Assembly: GCA_965224065.1 (NCBI GenBank)
Contig: CBDCYF010000005.1
Coordinates: 62,001-126,000 of the forward strand
DNA: 64,000 nt
From: JAOTZA01 sp965224065
GTDB lineage: Bacteria; Acidobacteriota; Thermoanaerobaculia; Multivoradales; JAHEKO01
Direction of reading: 5' to 3'
Both the position numbers and the translations under genes were made by a program. This document shows positions 1 to 7,874 of the stretch, one piece after another. The notes beneath the pieces are model-generated. The model was not told where the DNA came from, made no database searches, and was given only the letters and a program-made list of their open reading frames with translations. Position 1 is the first letter of the stretch. The number at the start of each line of letters is the position of its first letter.

Positions 1-2
1 TG

Positions 3-458
3 ATCGTTCTCGGCGCTTGCGCCGCTACTGTGATCGTCGGCTGGATTCTGATCATCGGTGCCGTCTACGCCAGTGGCGTGGTGAGCGTTCGGATCCACGA
101 AGAAGGCGGTCCGAGCCTCTATCTGCCGGTACCGGCCGCCCTGGTCAATGCCGCCACCTTTACCGGTGGCATGGCGCTCGACACGGGGGCGATGTCCCTC
201 GGCGATCTCGAGGACGAGATCGAAGCGGAGCTGGGCATCGACCTCGGCGAGTGGCAGCCCATGGTGCGGTCGATGCTCGAGGTGATCGAGGATTGCCCCG
301 ACGTCACGTTTGTGGAGGTCGAGGACGGCGAGGATCGCGTCAAGGTCGTCAAGGAAGGCCGGTACCTTCGGGTGATCGTCAGTGATTCGGAGTTCAACCT
401 CAACATTTCGCTGCCGACCAAGGTCGCCACGCGCACCGCGATGCGGCTCATCGGGTAG
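3..458 (+). CDS. hypothetical membrane-anchored protein, probably 5'-partial
   Basis: The frame is open from the left edge of the window, so the true start may lie outside it; the first usable start inside is a GTG at 30. The N-terminal part is one long hydrophobic stretch (Ile/Val/Ala/Gly rich, roughly the first 28 residues), which looks like a membrane anchor or signal sequence. The rest is an acidic domain of about 120 residues containing alternating charged and Val/Ile residues (EVEDGEDRVKVVKEGRYL), suggestive of beta structure. I do not recognise the family. It stands alone on the plus strand, followed by 240 bp without a gene. It is likely a real gene because the acidic reading frame is coherent and codon third positions are GC-rich. 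Confidence 0.55.
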   Translation: MVLGACAATVIVGWILIIGAVYASGVVSVRIHEEGGPSLYLPVPAALVNAATFTGGMALDTGAMSLGDLEDEIEAELGIDLGEWQPMVRSMLEVIEDCPDVTFVEVEDGEDRVKVVKEGRYLRVIVSDSEFNLNISLPTKVATRTAMRLIG

Positions 459-520
459 GGAGGCCCGGGCGCCCGCTCGGGACCGTCGCCGGGCGGGGTC
501 AAGTCCCGCCCCCACATTTG

Positions 521-547
521 AAGCGGCCGGCGCCCCTGCCGGCCGTT
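521..547. repeat. 27-bp dispersed palindrome, copy 1
   Basis: The element starts AAGCGGCCGGCG and ends TGCCGGCCGTT, so it can form a hairpin of about 8 bp (CGGCCGGC/GCCGGCCG). A second copy at 40936-40962 matches at 25 of 27 positions, the two differences both in the loop. It lies in the gap between the first gene and the amidotransferase; nothing else is visible in 459-701. Confidence 0.6.
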
Positions 548-701
548 CTGACACCACTGCTGCCGACCAGCTAAAGAACCGATTCGCCGCGTAAGGAACG
601 CCGTTCCCACCGACCCATTCCGGCCGGCCTGCAGTCAACGCGTCGTGCCCTGGGGAGCCTCCAGCCGGATCCGCACGGTTGAACAGCCGGTAGAATGAGG
701 A

Positions 702-1424
702 ATGACCCCGCCGTTTCTCCTTTTCCAGGCACGCGACCCGGGCGACCCGATGCTGGAGCAGGAGAGGCGCTGTTTTGCCCGCACGATCGGCGTCGACGAG
801 AGCGAGATCGACACTCATAACGTGGCCCTGCGGCCGCCGAGCTCCGACTCGGTGCACCGTCATCGCGCCCTCCTGATCGGAGGCAGTGGCGATTACCTGG
901 TGAGCAAGCGGAACCTGCCCCGGTTTGACGATCTGCTGGCCGTGTTCCGCGACATCGCCGAGACCGGGTTCCCGACCTTTGCTTCTTGTTTTGGATTTCA
1001 GATACTGGTCGAGGCCCTGGGCGGGCGCGTCGTGCTCGACACCGAGAACGCCGAGGTCGGAACCTATGAGATGCGGTTGACCGCGGAAGGCGAGGCCGAC
1101 CCGCTGGTGGGGATCCTGCCCCCGCGCTTTCTGGCGCAGCAGGGGCACAAGGACCGGGCGGAACGGCTGCCCCCGGAGGCGATCCACCTCGCGTCGAGCC
1201 GGCGCTCGCCGTTTCAGGCCTTTCGGCTCCGCGGCAAGCCGGTGTGGGCCACCCAGTTTCATCCCGAGTTGACCTTCGAGGACAACCGAGCGCGCTTCGA
1301 GTCCTACCGGGCGAACTACCGCGACCATCTGGATCTCGCCGACGATGGTGGCGAGCAGGTGTCGTTTGTCGACAGCCCGGAGCCGGCGCGACTGCTCCCC
1401 GAGTTCGTCCGCCAACTCGGTTGA
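702..1424 (+). CDS. class I glutamine amidotransferase-like protein
   Basis: This 240-residue protein has the class-I glutamine amidotransferase (GATase1) layout. The nucleophile-elbow motif is ASCFGFQIL, with Cys near residue 95, and the catalytic His-Glu pair is in QFHPE near residue 190. An oxyanion-type GGSGDY motif lies near residue 60. Members of this family release ammonia from glutamine, or act as stand-alone gamma-glutamyl hydrolases or transferases; no synthase partner is adjacent, so the substrate is unknown. The closest general resemblance is to GMP-synthase-type stand-alone amidotransferases. The ATG at 702 follows a weak GAGG. It converges on the minus-strand zincin gene, with 8 bp between stop codons. 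The family is clear; the role is not. Confidence 0.85.
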   Translation: MTPPFLLFQARDPGDPMLEQERRCFARTIGVDESEIDTHNVALRPPSSDSVHRHRALLIGGSGDYLVSKRNLPRFDDLLAVFRDIAETGFPTFASCFGFQILVEALGGRVVLDTENAEVGTYEMRLTAEGEADPLVGILPPRFLAQQGHKDRAERLPPEAIHLASSRRSPFQAFRLRGKPVWATQFHPELTFEDNRARFESYRANYRDHLDLADDGGEQVSFVDSPEPARLLPEFVRQLG

Positions 1425-1432
1425 GTCACCGG

Positions 1433-1939
1433 TCAACCCCGGCCGGAGGCGCCGGTCAGTTGGCGGAAAAGGCTGGACTCGCGCTTGAAGAAGCCCTCGG
1501 TGTGGAAGCTCTCGGCCAGCGAGAAGTGCTCGTAGTCGAGATGGTGGCAGAGCTCGTGGAGGACTGTTCGGAAAAAGGTCCGAAAGGCCACGACTTGGCG
1601 CCGCTTGGCAGTCCTCATCCAAACGGTGATGCGAGCCTCCCGGCCCTCTTCGGACGGCTCGTAGAGCCCATGGAGCTCACCCCAGTTTCTGCTCGGCCGT
1701 GCGGCTAGCACCCGGATGCTGCAGTCCGGGACGGCGAGCTGGCGGTTGAGCTCGTCGAGGAATTCCTGGCAGGCCAAGGTCAGGGCCGAGCGGTCCTCGG
1801 CCTCGAGTGCCTGGCGGACTTCGCCGACGACCGGTGACAGGGCCTCCGATCCAGGCAGGGGGATTTGGGTCAGCGCGTCGCTCTGCCGATAGACGCGCTG
1901 ATGGCGCTTGCTCAGGCGATGGTAGTAGTCGAAAGCCAA
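1433..1939 (-). CDS. putative zinc metallopeptidase-like (HExxH) protein
   Basis: The 168-residue protein carries an HELCHH motif (HExxH) inside a hydrophobic helix (VLHELCHHLDYEHF) near residue 130, the zinc-binding and catalytic signature of zincins. A downstream Glu/His stretch (HTEGFFKRE) could supply the third ligand. The N-terminal half is helical and charged (LSKRHQRVYRQS). No signal peptide is visible, so it is probably cytoplasmic. This is the usual build of short SprT-like or conserved hypothetical zincins, but I cannot name the subfamily. The assigned start is a TTG at 1939 without a strong ribosome-binding site, so the N-terminus is uncertain. It lies downstream of the HU gene but is separated from it by a strong terminator. 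Confidence 0.7.
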   Translation of the reverse strand: MAFDYYHRLSKRHQRVYRQSDALTQIPLPGSEALSPVVGEVRQALEAEDRSALTLACQEFLDELNRQLAVPDCSIRVLAARPSRNWGELHGLYEPSEEGREARITVWMRTAKRRQVVAFRTFFRTVLHELCHHLDYEHFSLAESFHTEGFFKRESSLFRQLTGASGRG

Positions 1940-1959
1940 CGGTCTCTTGTGAGTCTAGA

Positions 1960-1995
1960 AAAAAGCCCCGAGGCGTCTCCACCTCGGGGCTTTTT
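1960..1995. terminator. bidirectional rho-independent terminator
   Basis: A perfect 14-bp inverted repeat (AAAAAGCCCCGAGG and its complement CCTCGGGGCTTTTT) surrounds an 8-nt loop, so an A-tract and a T-tract flank the stem on both strands. It sits directly after the HU stop codon (2014, minus strand) and upstream of the zincin gene. Confidence 0.93.
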
Positions 1996-2013
1996 GGTCT
2001 CTCGAGACGTTTG

Positions 2014-2307
2014 CTACTCGGCGACGCGATCTTTGAGACCCTTGGCGGCCTTGAAGGCGGGGTAGGTCTTGGCAGGGATCGTGATGGTCGCCCCCGTGGC
2101 GGGGTTGCGGCCCTGCCGTTCCGAGCGCCGCTTGGTGAGAAAGCTGCCGAAACCGGCCAGCTGAACCTTGCGACCGGCGTCGAGCTCTACGGCGATGATG
2201 CCGGAACCCGGCTTGGTGTCGAAAATGCAGTTGACGATCTCAAGCGCCTTGGACTGCGAGATGTCGCACTTTCTGGCTAGCTTCTCGGCCATTTCGGTCT
2301 TGTTCAT
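2014..2307 (-). CDS. HU-family DNA-binding protein
   Basis: This encodes a 97-residue histone-like protein of the HU/IHF family, which binds and bends DNA in the nucleoid. The sequence begins MNKTEMAEKLA and contains the family marks GFGSF, the DNA-contacting arm RQGRNPATG with following IPA, and the C-terminal PAFKAAKGLK. The ATG at 2307 is chosen over the longer open frame because GGAG sits 6 bases upstream and the protein then starts exactly where HU proteins start. Compared with classic HU (about 90 residues) there is a short insertion in the middle (TKPGSGIIAVEL). It is monocistronic, with a strong terminator just downstream. Confidence 0.95.
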   Translation of the reverse strand: MNKTEMAEKLARKCDISQSKALEIVNCIFDTKPGSGIIAVELDAGRKVQLAGFGSFLTKRRSERQGRNPATGATITIPAKTYPAFKAAKGLKDRVAE

Positions 2308-2346
2308 TCGGACTCCTTCCGTCTCGGGTCTTGGATGGCTCCTCAA

Positions 2347-2664
2347 ACGTCGGAGAAGCCACCAGGTTGGTGAGTTCGGCGTCGCAGATGCCGTATCCTA
2401 AACACAAACTCTTTGAGAGATCGAGGTCGCCCACGGACTCGAAACCACTCGGCGGAGTGCCGGGTCCGCCCGTCGGCGGCGAGAGGAGCCTAACACGGTC
2501 CATACCCCGGCGCCACAAAAATCTGTAGGTAAACAGGCACTTTTTTCGGGATCCGGCGAGGAGCCGAGCCGGCTCCCGGCCGGCGTTGGCGACTGTCGTT
2601 CGTTCTCCTAGAAGGCAAAGAACTTACCGTTTCGCCGGCCGGGGTCGAGAGGGACGGCAAGCGC
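2347..2664. other. intergenic region upstream of HU
   Basis: About 320 bp between the phosphatase stop (2665) and the HU start, with no coding region I would support. It must hold the minus-strand HU promoter, but no clear -35/-10 pair stands out. A small inverted repeat (GGAGCC/GGCTCC) lies near 2560. Confidence 0.4.
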
Positions 2665-4332
2665 CTATTCCGCCCGTCGCCGCGCCATGACCAGTGTGCA
2701 GTCGTCGCCAAAAAGACGCGAGCCGACGAATTCGACCAGGCTCTCCTCGAGGGCGTCGGCGATCTCGGGCAGCGGCCGGTGGCGGTTTTGGCGGCAGTGT
2801 TCTTCGAGACGCTCGATGCCGAATTCCTCACCCGCCGGGGACTCCGCCTCGGTGATGCCGTCGGTGTAGGCGATCAGCAGATCCCCCGGTCCGAGCGACG
2901 CCTCACCGCGACCGTAGACCGCGCCGGCCAGCAGACCGAGCGGGGTGCCGGTCGACCCGAGCCGCTCGACGTCACCGGTTTGCTGGACCAGGAGCGCTGC
3001 GTTGTGACCGCAACCGGCGTAGCTGAGCTGGCCGCTGTCCGGCTCGAGCACGGCGACAAAGGCGGTCGCATACTTGGAAGCCGCGGTGCGCTCGAAAAGT
3101 AGCTGGTTGACGCGCCCGGCGATCTCCTCGGCGGCACAGCCCTCGCGAATGGGCCCGACGGCCAGGGCTTCGAACGACGCCGTCAGCAGGGAGGCCGCCA
3201 TCCCCTTGCCCGAGACGTCGACCAGCAGCACGACACAGTCGTTGCGGTCGTGGCGCTGGACCACCTCGTAGATGTCCCCCGATACGCCGCGCGATGGCGT
3301 GTTGCGGCCGAAGAGCTCGTAGCCTTCGATCTCCGGCAGCTCGGTCGGGAGCAAGCCCACCTGGATCTGACGCGCCAGATCGAGCTCCTGTTCGAGCTGC
3401 CGGCGCTTGACCGCCTCTTCCGCCAGCGCCAGATTGCGGATCCGCAAGGCCGCAGCGGACGCCAGCGAGGTCAAGACCTCCATGTCTTCCTCGGTAAACT
3501 GGCGCTGGTTGAGCCGCGAGCTGAGAGCGATCATGCCGACCGAACCTTGGGCGTCCATCAGTGGCGCCGCCACCAGGCTGCGCACACCGGAGGCGACCAT
3601 GCTGTTGGCCTCGGAAAACCGCTCGTCGCTGTCCAAGTCCAGCACCAGGGCGGCGAGACCCTTGCGGGCCACTTCCTCCACCAGGGTCGCGGAGTAAAAA
3701 TAGCCGTCGTCATCCTCGGAGGTCGTGCGCGCCGCGACCCGCTCGTATCGACCGTCGCCGCGGTCGAGATAGATCACGGCTTCCTCGGGCTTGAGGTGCT
3801 CGAAGGCCTTGGTGAGGATCAGATTCAGCAGCTCCTGGAGCTCGACCGGGCTGCCGAGGGCGCGGTGGACGTCGTTGAGAAGTTGCAGCCGCGCGGCGTA
3901 GCGTTTCAGGTCGCTCTCTGATTCGGCCAGGGCACCGGCCGCGCCCGAAACGCTCTCGATCAGGTCCGACGCCGGCCGCAAGATGGTGTGCCGCCCCAGG
4001 CTGCTCCAGCTTTCCGGGCTCTCCCAGCGAGCGTCGGGGCGGAACACCGAGATCTTCGAGCCCGAGACGTGGATCTCGTCGCCGGCGTGGATAGCCGTCC
4101 GTCGGTCGATTCGGTGGCCGTTGACCAGCGTGCCGTTGCGCGAGCCGAGATCCTCCACCGACCATCCGCCGTCCTGGACGACAAATCGCAAGTGATGACG
4201 CGATAGAAACCGATCGGGGATGGTGATGTCGCATTCGGAAGAGCGGCCGACGAGCAGGCTGTCGCCCTCCAGGACCCGCTCGAATGCCTCTCCGCCGGAG
4301 GGAATCACCCGAACCGAAAGCTCTTCGGTCAA
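2665..4332 (-). CDS. FHA-GAF-SpoIIE (PP2C-type) serine phosphatase
   Basis: The 555-residue protein has three domains. Residues about 20-90 form a forkhead-associated phosphothreonine-binding domain (GRSS, SRHH, SRNGT). Residues about 150-300 form a GAF sensor domain. Residues about 315-552 form an RsbU/SpoIIE-type metal-dependent phosphatase (DVSGKG, GCGHN, YTDGITEA motifs). In this family the phosphatase typically acts on anti-sigma-factor antagonists or other phosphoproteins in stress signalling, with FHA recognising a phosphorylated partner. No signal peptide or membrane helix is seen. The start is a TTG that overlaps the sixA stop as TTGA, so the two genes are probably translationally coupled. 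Confidence 0.93.
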   Translation of the reverse strand: MTEELSVRVIPSGGEAFERVLEGDSLLVGRSSECDITIPDRFLSRHHLRFVVQDGGWSVEDLGSRNGTLVNGHRIDRRTAIHAGDEIHVSGSKISVFRPDARWESPESWSSLGRHTILRPASDLIESVSGAAGALAESESDLKRYAARLQLLNDVHRALGSPVELQELLNLILTKAFEHLKPEEAVIYLDRGDGRYERVAARTTSEDDDGYFYSATLVEEVARKGLAALVLDLDSDERFSEANSMVASGVRSLVAAPLMDAQGSVGMIALSSRLNQRQFTEEDMEVLTSLASAAALRIRNLALAEEAVKRRQLEQELDLARQIQVGLLPTELPEIEGYELFGRNTPSRGVSGDIYEVVQRHDRNDCVVLLVDVSGKGMAASLLTASFEALAVGPIREGCAAEEIAGRVNQLLFERTAASKYATAFVAVLEPDSGQLSYAGCGHNAALLVQQTGDVERLGSTGTPLGLLAGAVYGRGEASLGPGDLLIAYTDGITEAESPAGEEFGIERLEEHCRQNRHRPLPEIADALEESLVEFVGSRLFGDDCTLVMARRRAE

Positions 4333-4850
4333 CCGTTCTCCGCCAGGTATCGCGTCAACACCTTGGGCTTGACCAGAAACTCGAGCTCTCCGGTGCCAAA
4401 ATCGACGCGGCTCCAGTCCCCGACGGAAAAGCGAATACAGGCGACGGCCGCGGTCGGGAACCCGACCCGGCCCGATCCGATCAGTCTCCCGACCAGCTCG
4501 GAGAACGTCGGTTCGTGTCCGGCGAGGAGCAGCCGGTCCACGGCCGCGGGCGCGGAGCTCACATGGTCGCGGGCCGCCGCCAGGGCCGCCGCCGCCCCGG
4601 CCCCGTATAGCGCGTCAGTGGTGGTGATTGTGGCGTCCCATTGGCCGGCCCGGGCCGCGAGCGAGACGGTGTCGCGGGCTCGCCGGGCCGACGACGACAG
4701 AACGTGGTCGGGCGCCCGGCCGGCTTCGGTCAGGAACTGGCCCACCGCTTTCGCCGCGCGCCGCCCGCGTGGCGCTAAGGGGCGGTCGTGGTCACCGTCA
4801 TAGGCCGCGTCCCAATCGGACTTGCCGTGGCGCAGAAGCAGGAGTCGCAA
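4329..4850 (-). CDS. sixA: SixA-type histidine phosphatase
   Basis: This 173-residue protein is a short histidine phosphatase. The RHGKSD motif at residues 7-12 holds the catalytic His, SSSARRARDT is the second conserved block, and LAGHEP near residue 112 holds the second His. SixA proteins dephosphorylate phosphohistidine on HPt or PTS partners, or other small substrates. It is co-transcribed with the FHA-GAF-SpoIIE phosphatase, sharing a 4-bp TTGA overlap, which suggests a joint phospho-signalling role (inference). The only start compatible with the conserved N-terminus is TTG at 4850; no ATG lies in frame nearby. It is divergent from the FKBP gene. Confidence 0.88.
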   Translation of the reverse strand: MRLLLLRHGKSDWDAAYDGDHDRPLAPRGRRAAKAVGQFLTEAGRAPDHVLSSSARRARDTVSLAARAGQWDATITTTDALYGAGAAAALAAARDHVSSAPAAVDRLLLAGHEPTFSELVGRLIGSGRVGFPTAAVACIRFSVGDWSRVDFGTGELEFLVKPKVLTRYLAENG

Positions 4851-4955
4851 GGCGAGTTCGAATCTCCCACCAAAGGCGCTTGGGGGTCAAGGGTGGCGCG
4901 GCGGCTCCGCCTGCTACTATCGCGCGGCTCGAAGAAAGCGAGGTTACCGAGAACC

Positions 4956-5690
4956 ATGAAAGATAGAACCAGATCGAAGATTTGTACGGCCGTCCTGGTG
5001 GCGGCCCTGGCGCTTCCGGCGGGAGCGGAGGACGCGGCACCCGCGATCGAAAAACCGGAGTCTTTTGACGACCGGGCTTCCTACAGCATCGGGGTCAACA
5101 TGGGGCTCAGCCTCGCCGCGCAGGCCGGACCCGCGGTGGATATCGATCTCGAATACCTTTTCGAGGGGATCCGCCACGGCATGGACAAAAGCGAGACCCT
5201 GCTGACGGAGCAGGAAATGACCGCGACGTTCCAGGAGCTCCAGCAGGCACTGACGGCAAAACAGGAAGAGTTGCGCCGCGAGGCGGGCGAAAAGAACGCT
5301 CGCGAGGGCGCCGAGTTTCTGGCGGAGAACGGAAAGCGCCCCGAGGTGACGACGCTCCCCAGCGGCCTGCAGTACGAGGCGCTGACTGAGGGGACCGGCG
5401 AGAAGCCGACGGCGTCGAGCCGGGTCTCGGTGCACTACGAAGGGCGGTTGGTGGACGGAACGGTCTTTGACAGCTCGATCCAGCGGGGAGCGCCGGCCAC
5501 GTTCGCGGTGGGCGGAGTCATCTCAGGCTGGACGGAAGCCCTCCAACTGATGCCGGTGGGCTCCAAGTGGAAGCTCTACATTCCCAGCGAGCTAGCGTAC
5601 GGCGAGAGGGGCTCACCGCCCAAGATCGGCCCCAATTCCACCCTGATCTTTGAGGTGGAGCTGTTGAGTATCGAGTCGGCAGGCCAGTAG
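4956..5690 (+). CDS. FKBP-type peptidyl-prolyl isomerase, exported
   Basis: The protein has 244 residues: a signal peptide at 1-24 (Lys/Arg start, hydrophobic core, cleavage near AGAEDA), a helical FKBP N-terminal dimerisation domain (about 35-135), and an FKBP C-terminal catalytic domain (about 145-240; VSVHYEGRLVDGTVFDSS, then IPSELAYGERGSP). This is the Mip/FkpA architecture: a periplasmic foldase that isomerises Xaa-Pro bonds and chaperones envelope proteins. The ATG at 4956 was chosen because it gives a canonical signal peptide; the longer open frame upstream is not coding-like. It converges on the MscS gene, with the stop codons 7 bp apart. Confidence 0.93.
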   Translation: MKDRTRSKICTAVLVAALALPAGAEDAAPAIEKPESFDDRASYSIGVNMGLSLAAQAGPAVDIDLEYLFEGIRHGMDKSETLLTEQEMTATFQELQQALTAKQEELRREAGEKNAREGAEFLAENGKRPEVTTLPSGLQYEALTEGTGEKPTASSRVSVHYEGRLVDGTVFDSSIQRGAPATFAVGGVISGWTEALQLMPVGSKWKLYIPSELAYGERGSPPKIGPNSTLIFEVELLSIESAGQ

Positions 5691-5697
5691 CGGTGGC

Positions 5698-6771
5698 TCA
5701 GCCGTCCGGCTGGCGCAGATAGACGTCGCGTTTCGGGTAGGGGATCTCGACGCCCTCGGCCTGAAAGCGTTTGTAGACCTGGCTGTAGAGGGCATCCAGC
5801 ACCCGGCCGCGAAGAACCGGCTCTTCGATCCAGCCCATCAGCTCCAGGTTGAGCGCCGAGTCGCCCAGCGCGCGAAACCGTACCTGGGGCTTTGGCTCAT
5901 CGAGGACCATCGGGTCGGCCCGGGCAATTTCCAACAAGATCTCGCGGATCCGGTCGATGTCGGCACCATAGGGAGCGCCGACCTGGAGACGGATTCGCTC
6001 ATTCTCCCAGGGCCCCCCGGACTCGTTGATGATCGTGGCGTTGGCGATCAGCGAGTTGGGGACGGTGACTTCGATGTCGTCGCGAGTCAGGATCCGAGTG
6101 CTGCGCAGACCGATCTGGGTCACCTGTCCGCGCTCACCCGAGTCGAGATTGATGAAATCACCGATCTGGTAGGGGGCGTCGGCGAGGATCGACACACCGG
6201 CGAACAGGTTCGCCAGCGAGTCCTTGGCGGCCAGTCCCAGGACGATACCCAGGACTCCACCGGTGACCAACATGCCGCTGACGTCGATTCCCCAGGAAAG
6301 ACAGAGGAGATAGATCGCCGCTCCCCACAACGCCACCTTGAGAGTGGTATCGAGGAGTGCCACGGTGCGTGGCTGAACAAACGTCAGCTTGCCCTTGAGC
6401 TGGGCGACGGCGTCGAGGACCACTCGCCCGGCGCGTGTACCGAAAAGCAGCCAGATCAGCAGCGCCACCGTCTTGATCAGCCGCAGGGCCAGAATCTCGT
6501 AGGTCGGCGCCAGCTCCAGGCGGGTGGTGGCCAGCCACGCGCCCACCAGCACCACGCTGACAAATAGCGGCCGATGCAGGAGGTCGATCAGGCGGTCGTC
6601 GAGCTGGGTGCGGGTGCGTTTGACCCATAGCTTGATCACTCGAGTGATCAAGACGTCGGCGATCGTGGCAAGGATTACCGATGCGACCAGGATAGTCAGC
6701 GCTTGGAGACGGGGATCGCCCTGCACCAGAGAGGATGCTGTTTGAAAGATCTCTTGCAGTTGCTCGCCCAT
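5698..6771 (-). CDS. mechanosensitive ion channel family protein (MscS)
   Basis: A 357-residue inner-membrane protein. About four or five hydrophobic segments occupy the N-terminal 170 residues, the last being a Gly/Ala-rich pore helix (GMLVTGGVLGIVLGLAAKD). Then comes the MscS beta domain (ADAPYQIGDFINLDSGERGQV, and TRDDIEVTVPNSLIAN), followed by the alpha-beta cytoplasmic cage. MscS channels open under membrane tension to release osmolytes after hypo-osmotic shock. The gene starts at an ATG two bases after the stop of the upstream methyltransferase (TAAGCATG on the coding strand), so the two are likely co-transcribed. Confidence 0.93.
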   Translation of the reverse strand: MGEQLQEIFQTASSLVQGDPRLQALTILVASVILATIADVLITRVIKLWVKRTRTQLDDRLIDLLHRPLFVSVVLVGAWLATTRLELAPTYEILALRLIKTVALLIWLLFGTRAGRVVLDAVAQLKGKLTFVQPRTVALLDTTLKVALWGAAIYLLCLSWGIDVSGMLVTGGVLGIVLGLAAKDSLANLFAGVSILADAPYQIGDFINLDSGERGQVTQIGLRSTRILTRDDIEVTVPNSLIANATIINESGGPWENERIRLQVGAPYGADIDRIREILLEIARADPMVLDEPKPQVRFRALGDSALNLELMGWIEEPVLRGRVLDALYSQVYKRFQAEGVEIPYPKRDVYLRQPDG

Positions 6772-6773
6772 GC

Positions 6774-7631
6774 TTACTTGGCCGCTACGATATACACCAG
6801 CCAGCCCTCCTGGTTCTCCTCCTCCTCGGTCGGTGAGTACTCGCCGGTGCCGTCGCCGTCCTCATCGACCGCCTCCCAGTAGACACGACTCGAAGTAAAA
6901 CCGGCCTCCGCCAGCAGCTCGCGGACTTCGGGGATGGACCACAGCCGCCAGTCATAGGTAAAGGCGCGCTTGATCTTGGACCGGTCTTCCATCTCGAAAT
7001 GGATGTGGCACAGGGTCTCGTTGGTGATCGGGTTGAAGCGCTCCTGCTCCCAGTGAAAGACAAAGCCGTCCACCTCCCGCTCCTCTTCAAACTCGATGAT
7101 GGCCTCAGTGCCGCCGTAGAGCTCACAGATAAAGACCCCGTCGTCGACGAGCCCTCCATAGACGGCGTCGAAATAGCTACGCAAGACGGATCGCTGTTTA
7201 AAGACGCAGAAGCTGAAGTTCATCGCGCAGGCGATGTCGGCCCGGCTTTTGTCGATCTCCCGGGCGTCCGCGCACACCATCGACAGGCGCGGTCGCTCCT
7301 CTTCGCTCAGACGCGCGCGGTTGAGATCGCAGGCCCGGGCCAGCGTCGGCGCGTCCAGATCGACCCCGAGAGCCCGGCGTTCCGGATGACTTCGAATCCA
7401 CTCGCAGCTCATCAGGGCGGTGCCGCAGAAGTCCTCGCGCAGGGACCGGGGCGGCCGGCCACGTAGCTCGCCAAAGACGTGGGTAAAGAACTCGATATCG
7501 GCCGGTGGCGACTGGACGGCTTCCTGGTACAGGAGATGACGATCCGCCGACGCGGCCATCGCCGGTTGGCGCGGTCGGCGCGGCTTGCGTTTCTTTTTCT
7601 TGCGATGTCGTTCTTTTTTGGGTCGGCCCAT
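6774..7631 (-). CDS. class I SAM-dependent methyltransferase with Lys/Arg-rich N-terminal tail (paralogue 1)
   Basis: The first 25 residues of this 285-residue protein are almost all Lys, Arg and Pro; the rest is a Rossmann-like methyltransferase. Conserved blocks are EDFCGTA (motif I), GVDLDAPTL (acidic end of strand 2), CADARE, then NFSFC and the C-terminal FTYDWRLWSIPEVRELL. It is closely similar in layout and many exact words to the protein at 38005-38841. The basic tail suggests nucleic acid or ribosome contact (inference). The substrate is unknown. It is the first gene of a pair with MscS. No strong ribosome-binding site was seen before the ATG at 7631. Confidence 0.85.
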   Translation of the reverse strand: MGRPKKERHRKKKKRKPRRPRQPAMAASADRHLLYQEAVQSPPADIEFFTHVFGELRGRPPRSLREDFCGTALMSCEWIRSHPERRALGVDLDAPTLARACDLNRARLSEEERPRLSMVCADAREIDKSRADIACAMNFSFCVFKQRSVLRSYFDAVYGGLVDDGVFICELYGGTEAIIEFEEEREVDGFVFHWEQERFNPITNETLCHIHFEMEDRSKIKRAFTYDWRLWSIPEVRELLAEAGFTSSRVYWEAVDEDGDGTGEYSPTEEEENQEGWLVYIVAAK

Positions 7632-7874
7632 CTTTTTTGACCGGTGCTTTCGGTTCGGAACTCCCGCGGTTCCTCCTGCGCCGGCGACGATCTATTCCGC
7701 GCCGGTTGGGAGAGCGGCGGCGATTATAGCCACCGTCACCACCGTCCGTCGTCGGCATGGCTGGTAGCATAGACGGGCAACGCAGCTTGCCGAACGGAGG
7801 GGGCCGGACGTCGTTTGATCCGACGCGGAGCCGAAGATCGCTGGCGTGTGCCCGCTTCGCGTGTCGGCCCCCGC

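Noticed and set aside
4841..4875. tRNA-like T-loop string (GAGTTCGAATCTCCCACC) suggesting a tRNA or attachment-site remnant
   Set aside because: No matching acceptor, D or anticodon arms within 80 bp on either side and the T-stem is not fully paired. The bases are the promoter/start region of sixA.
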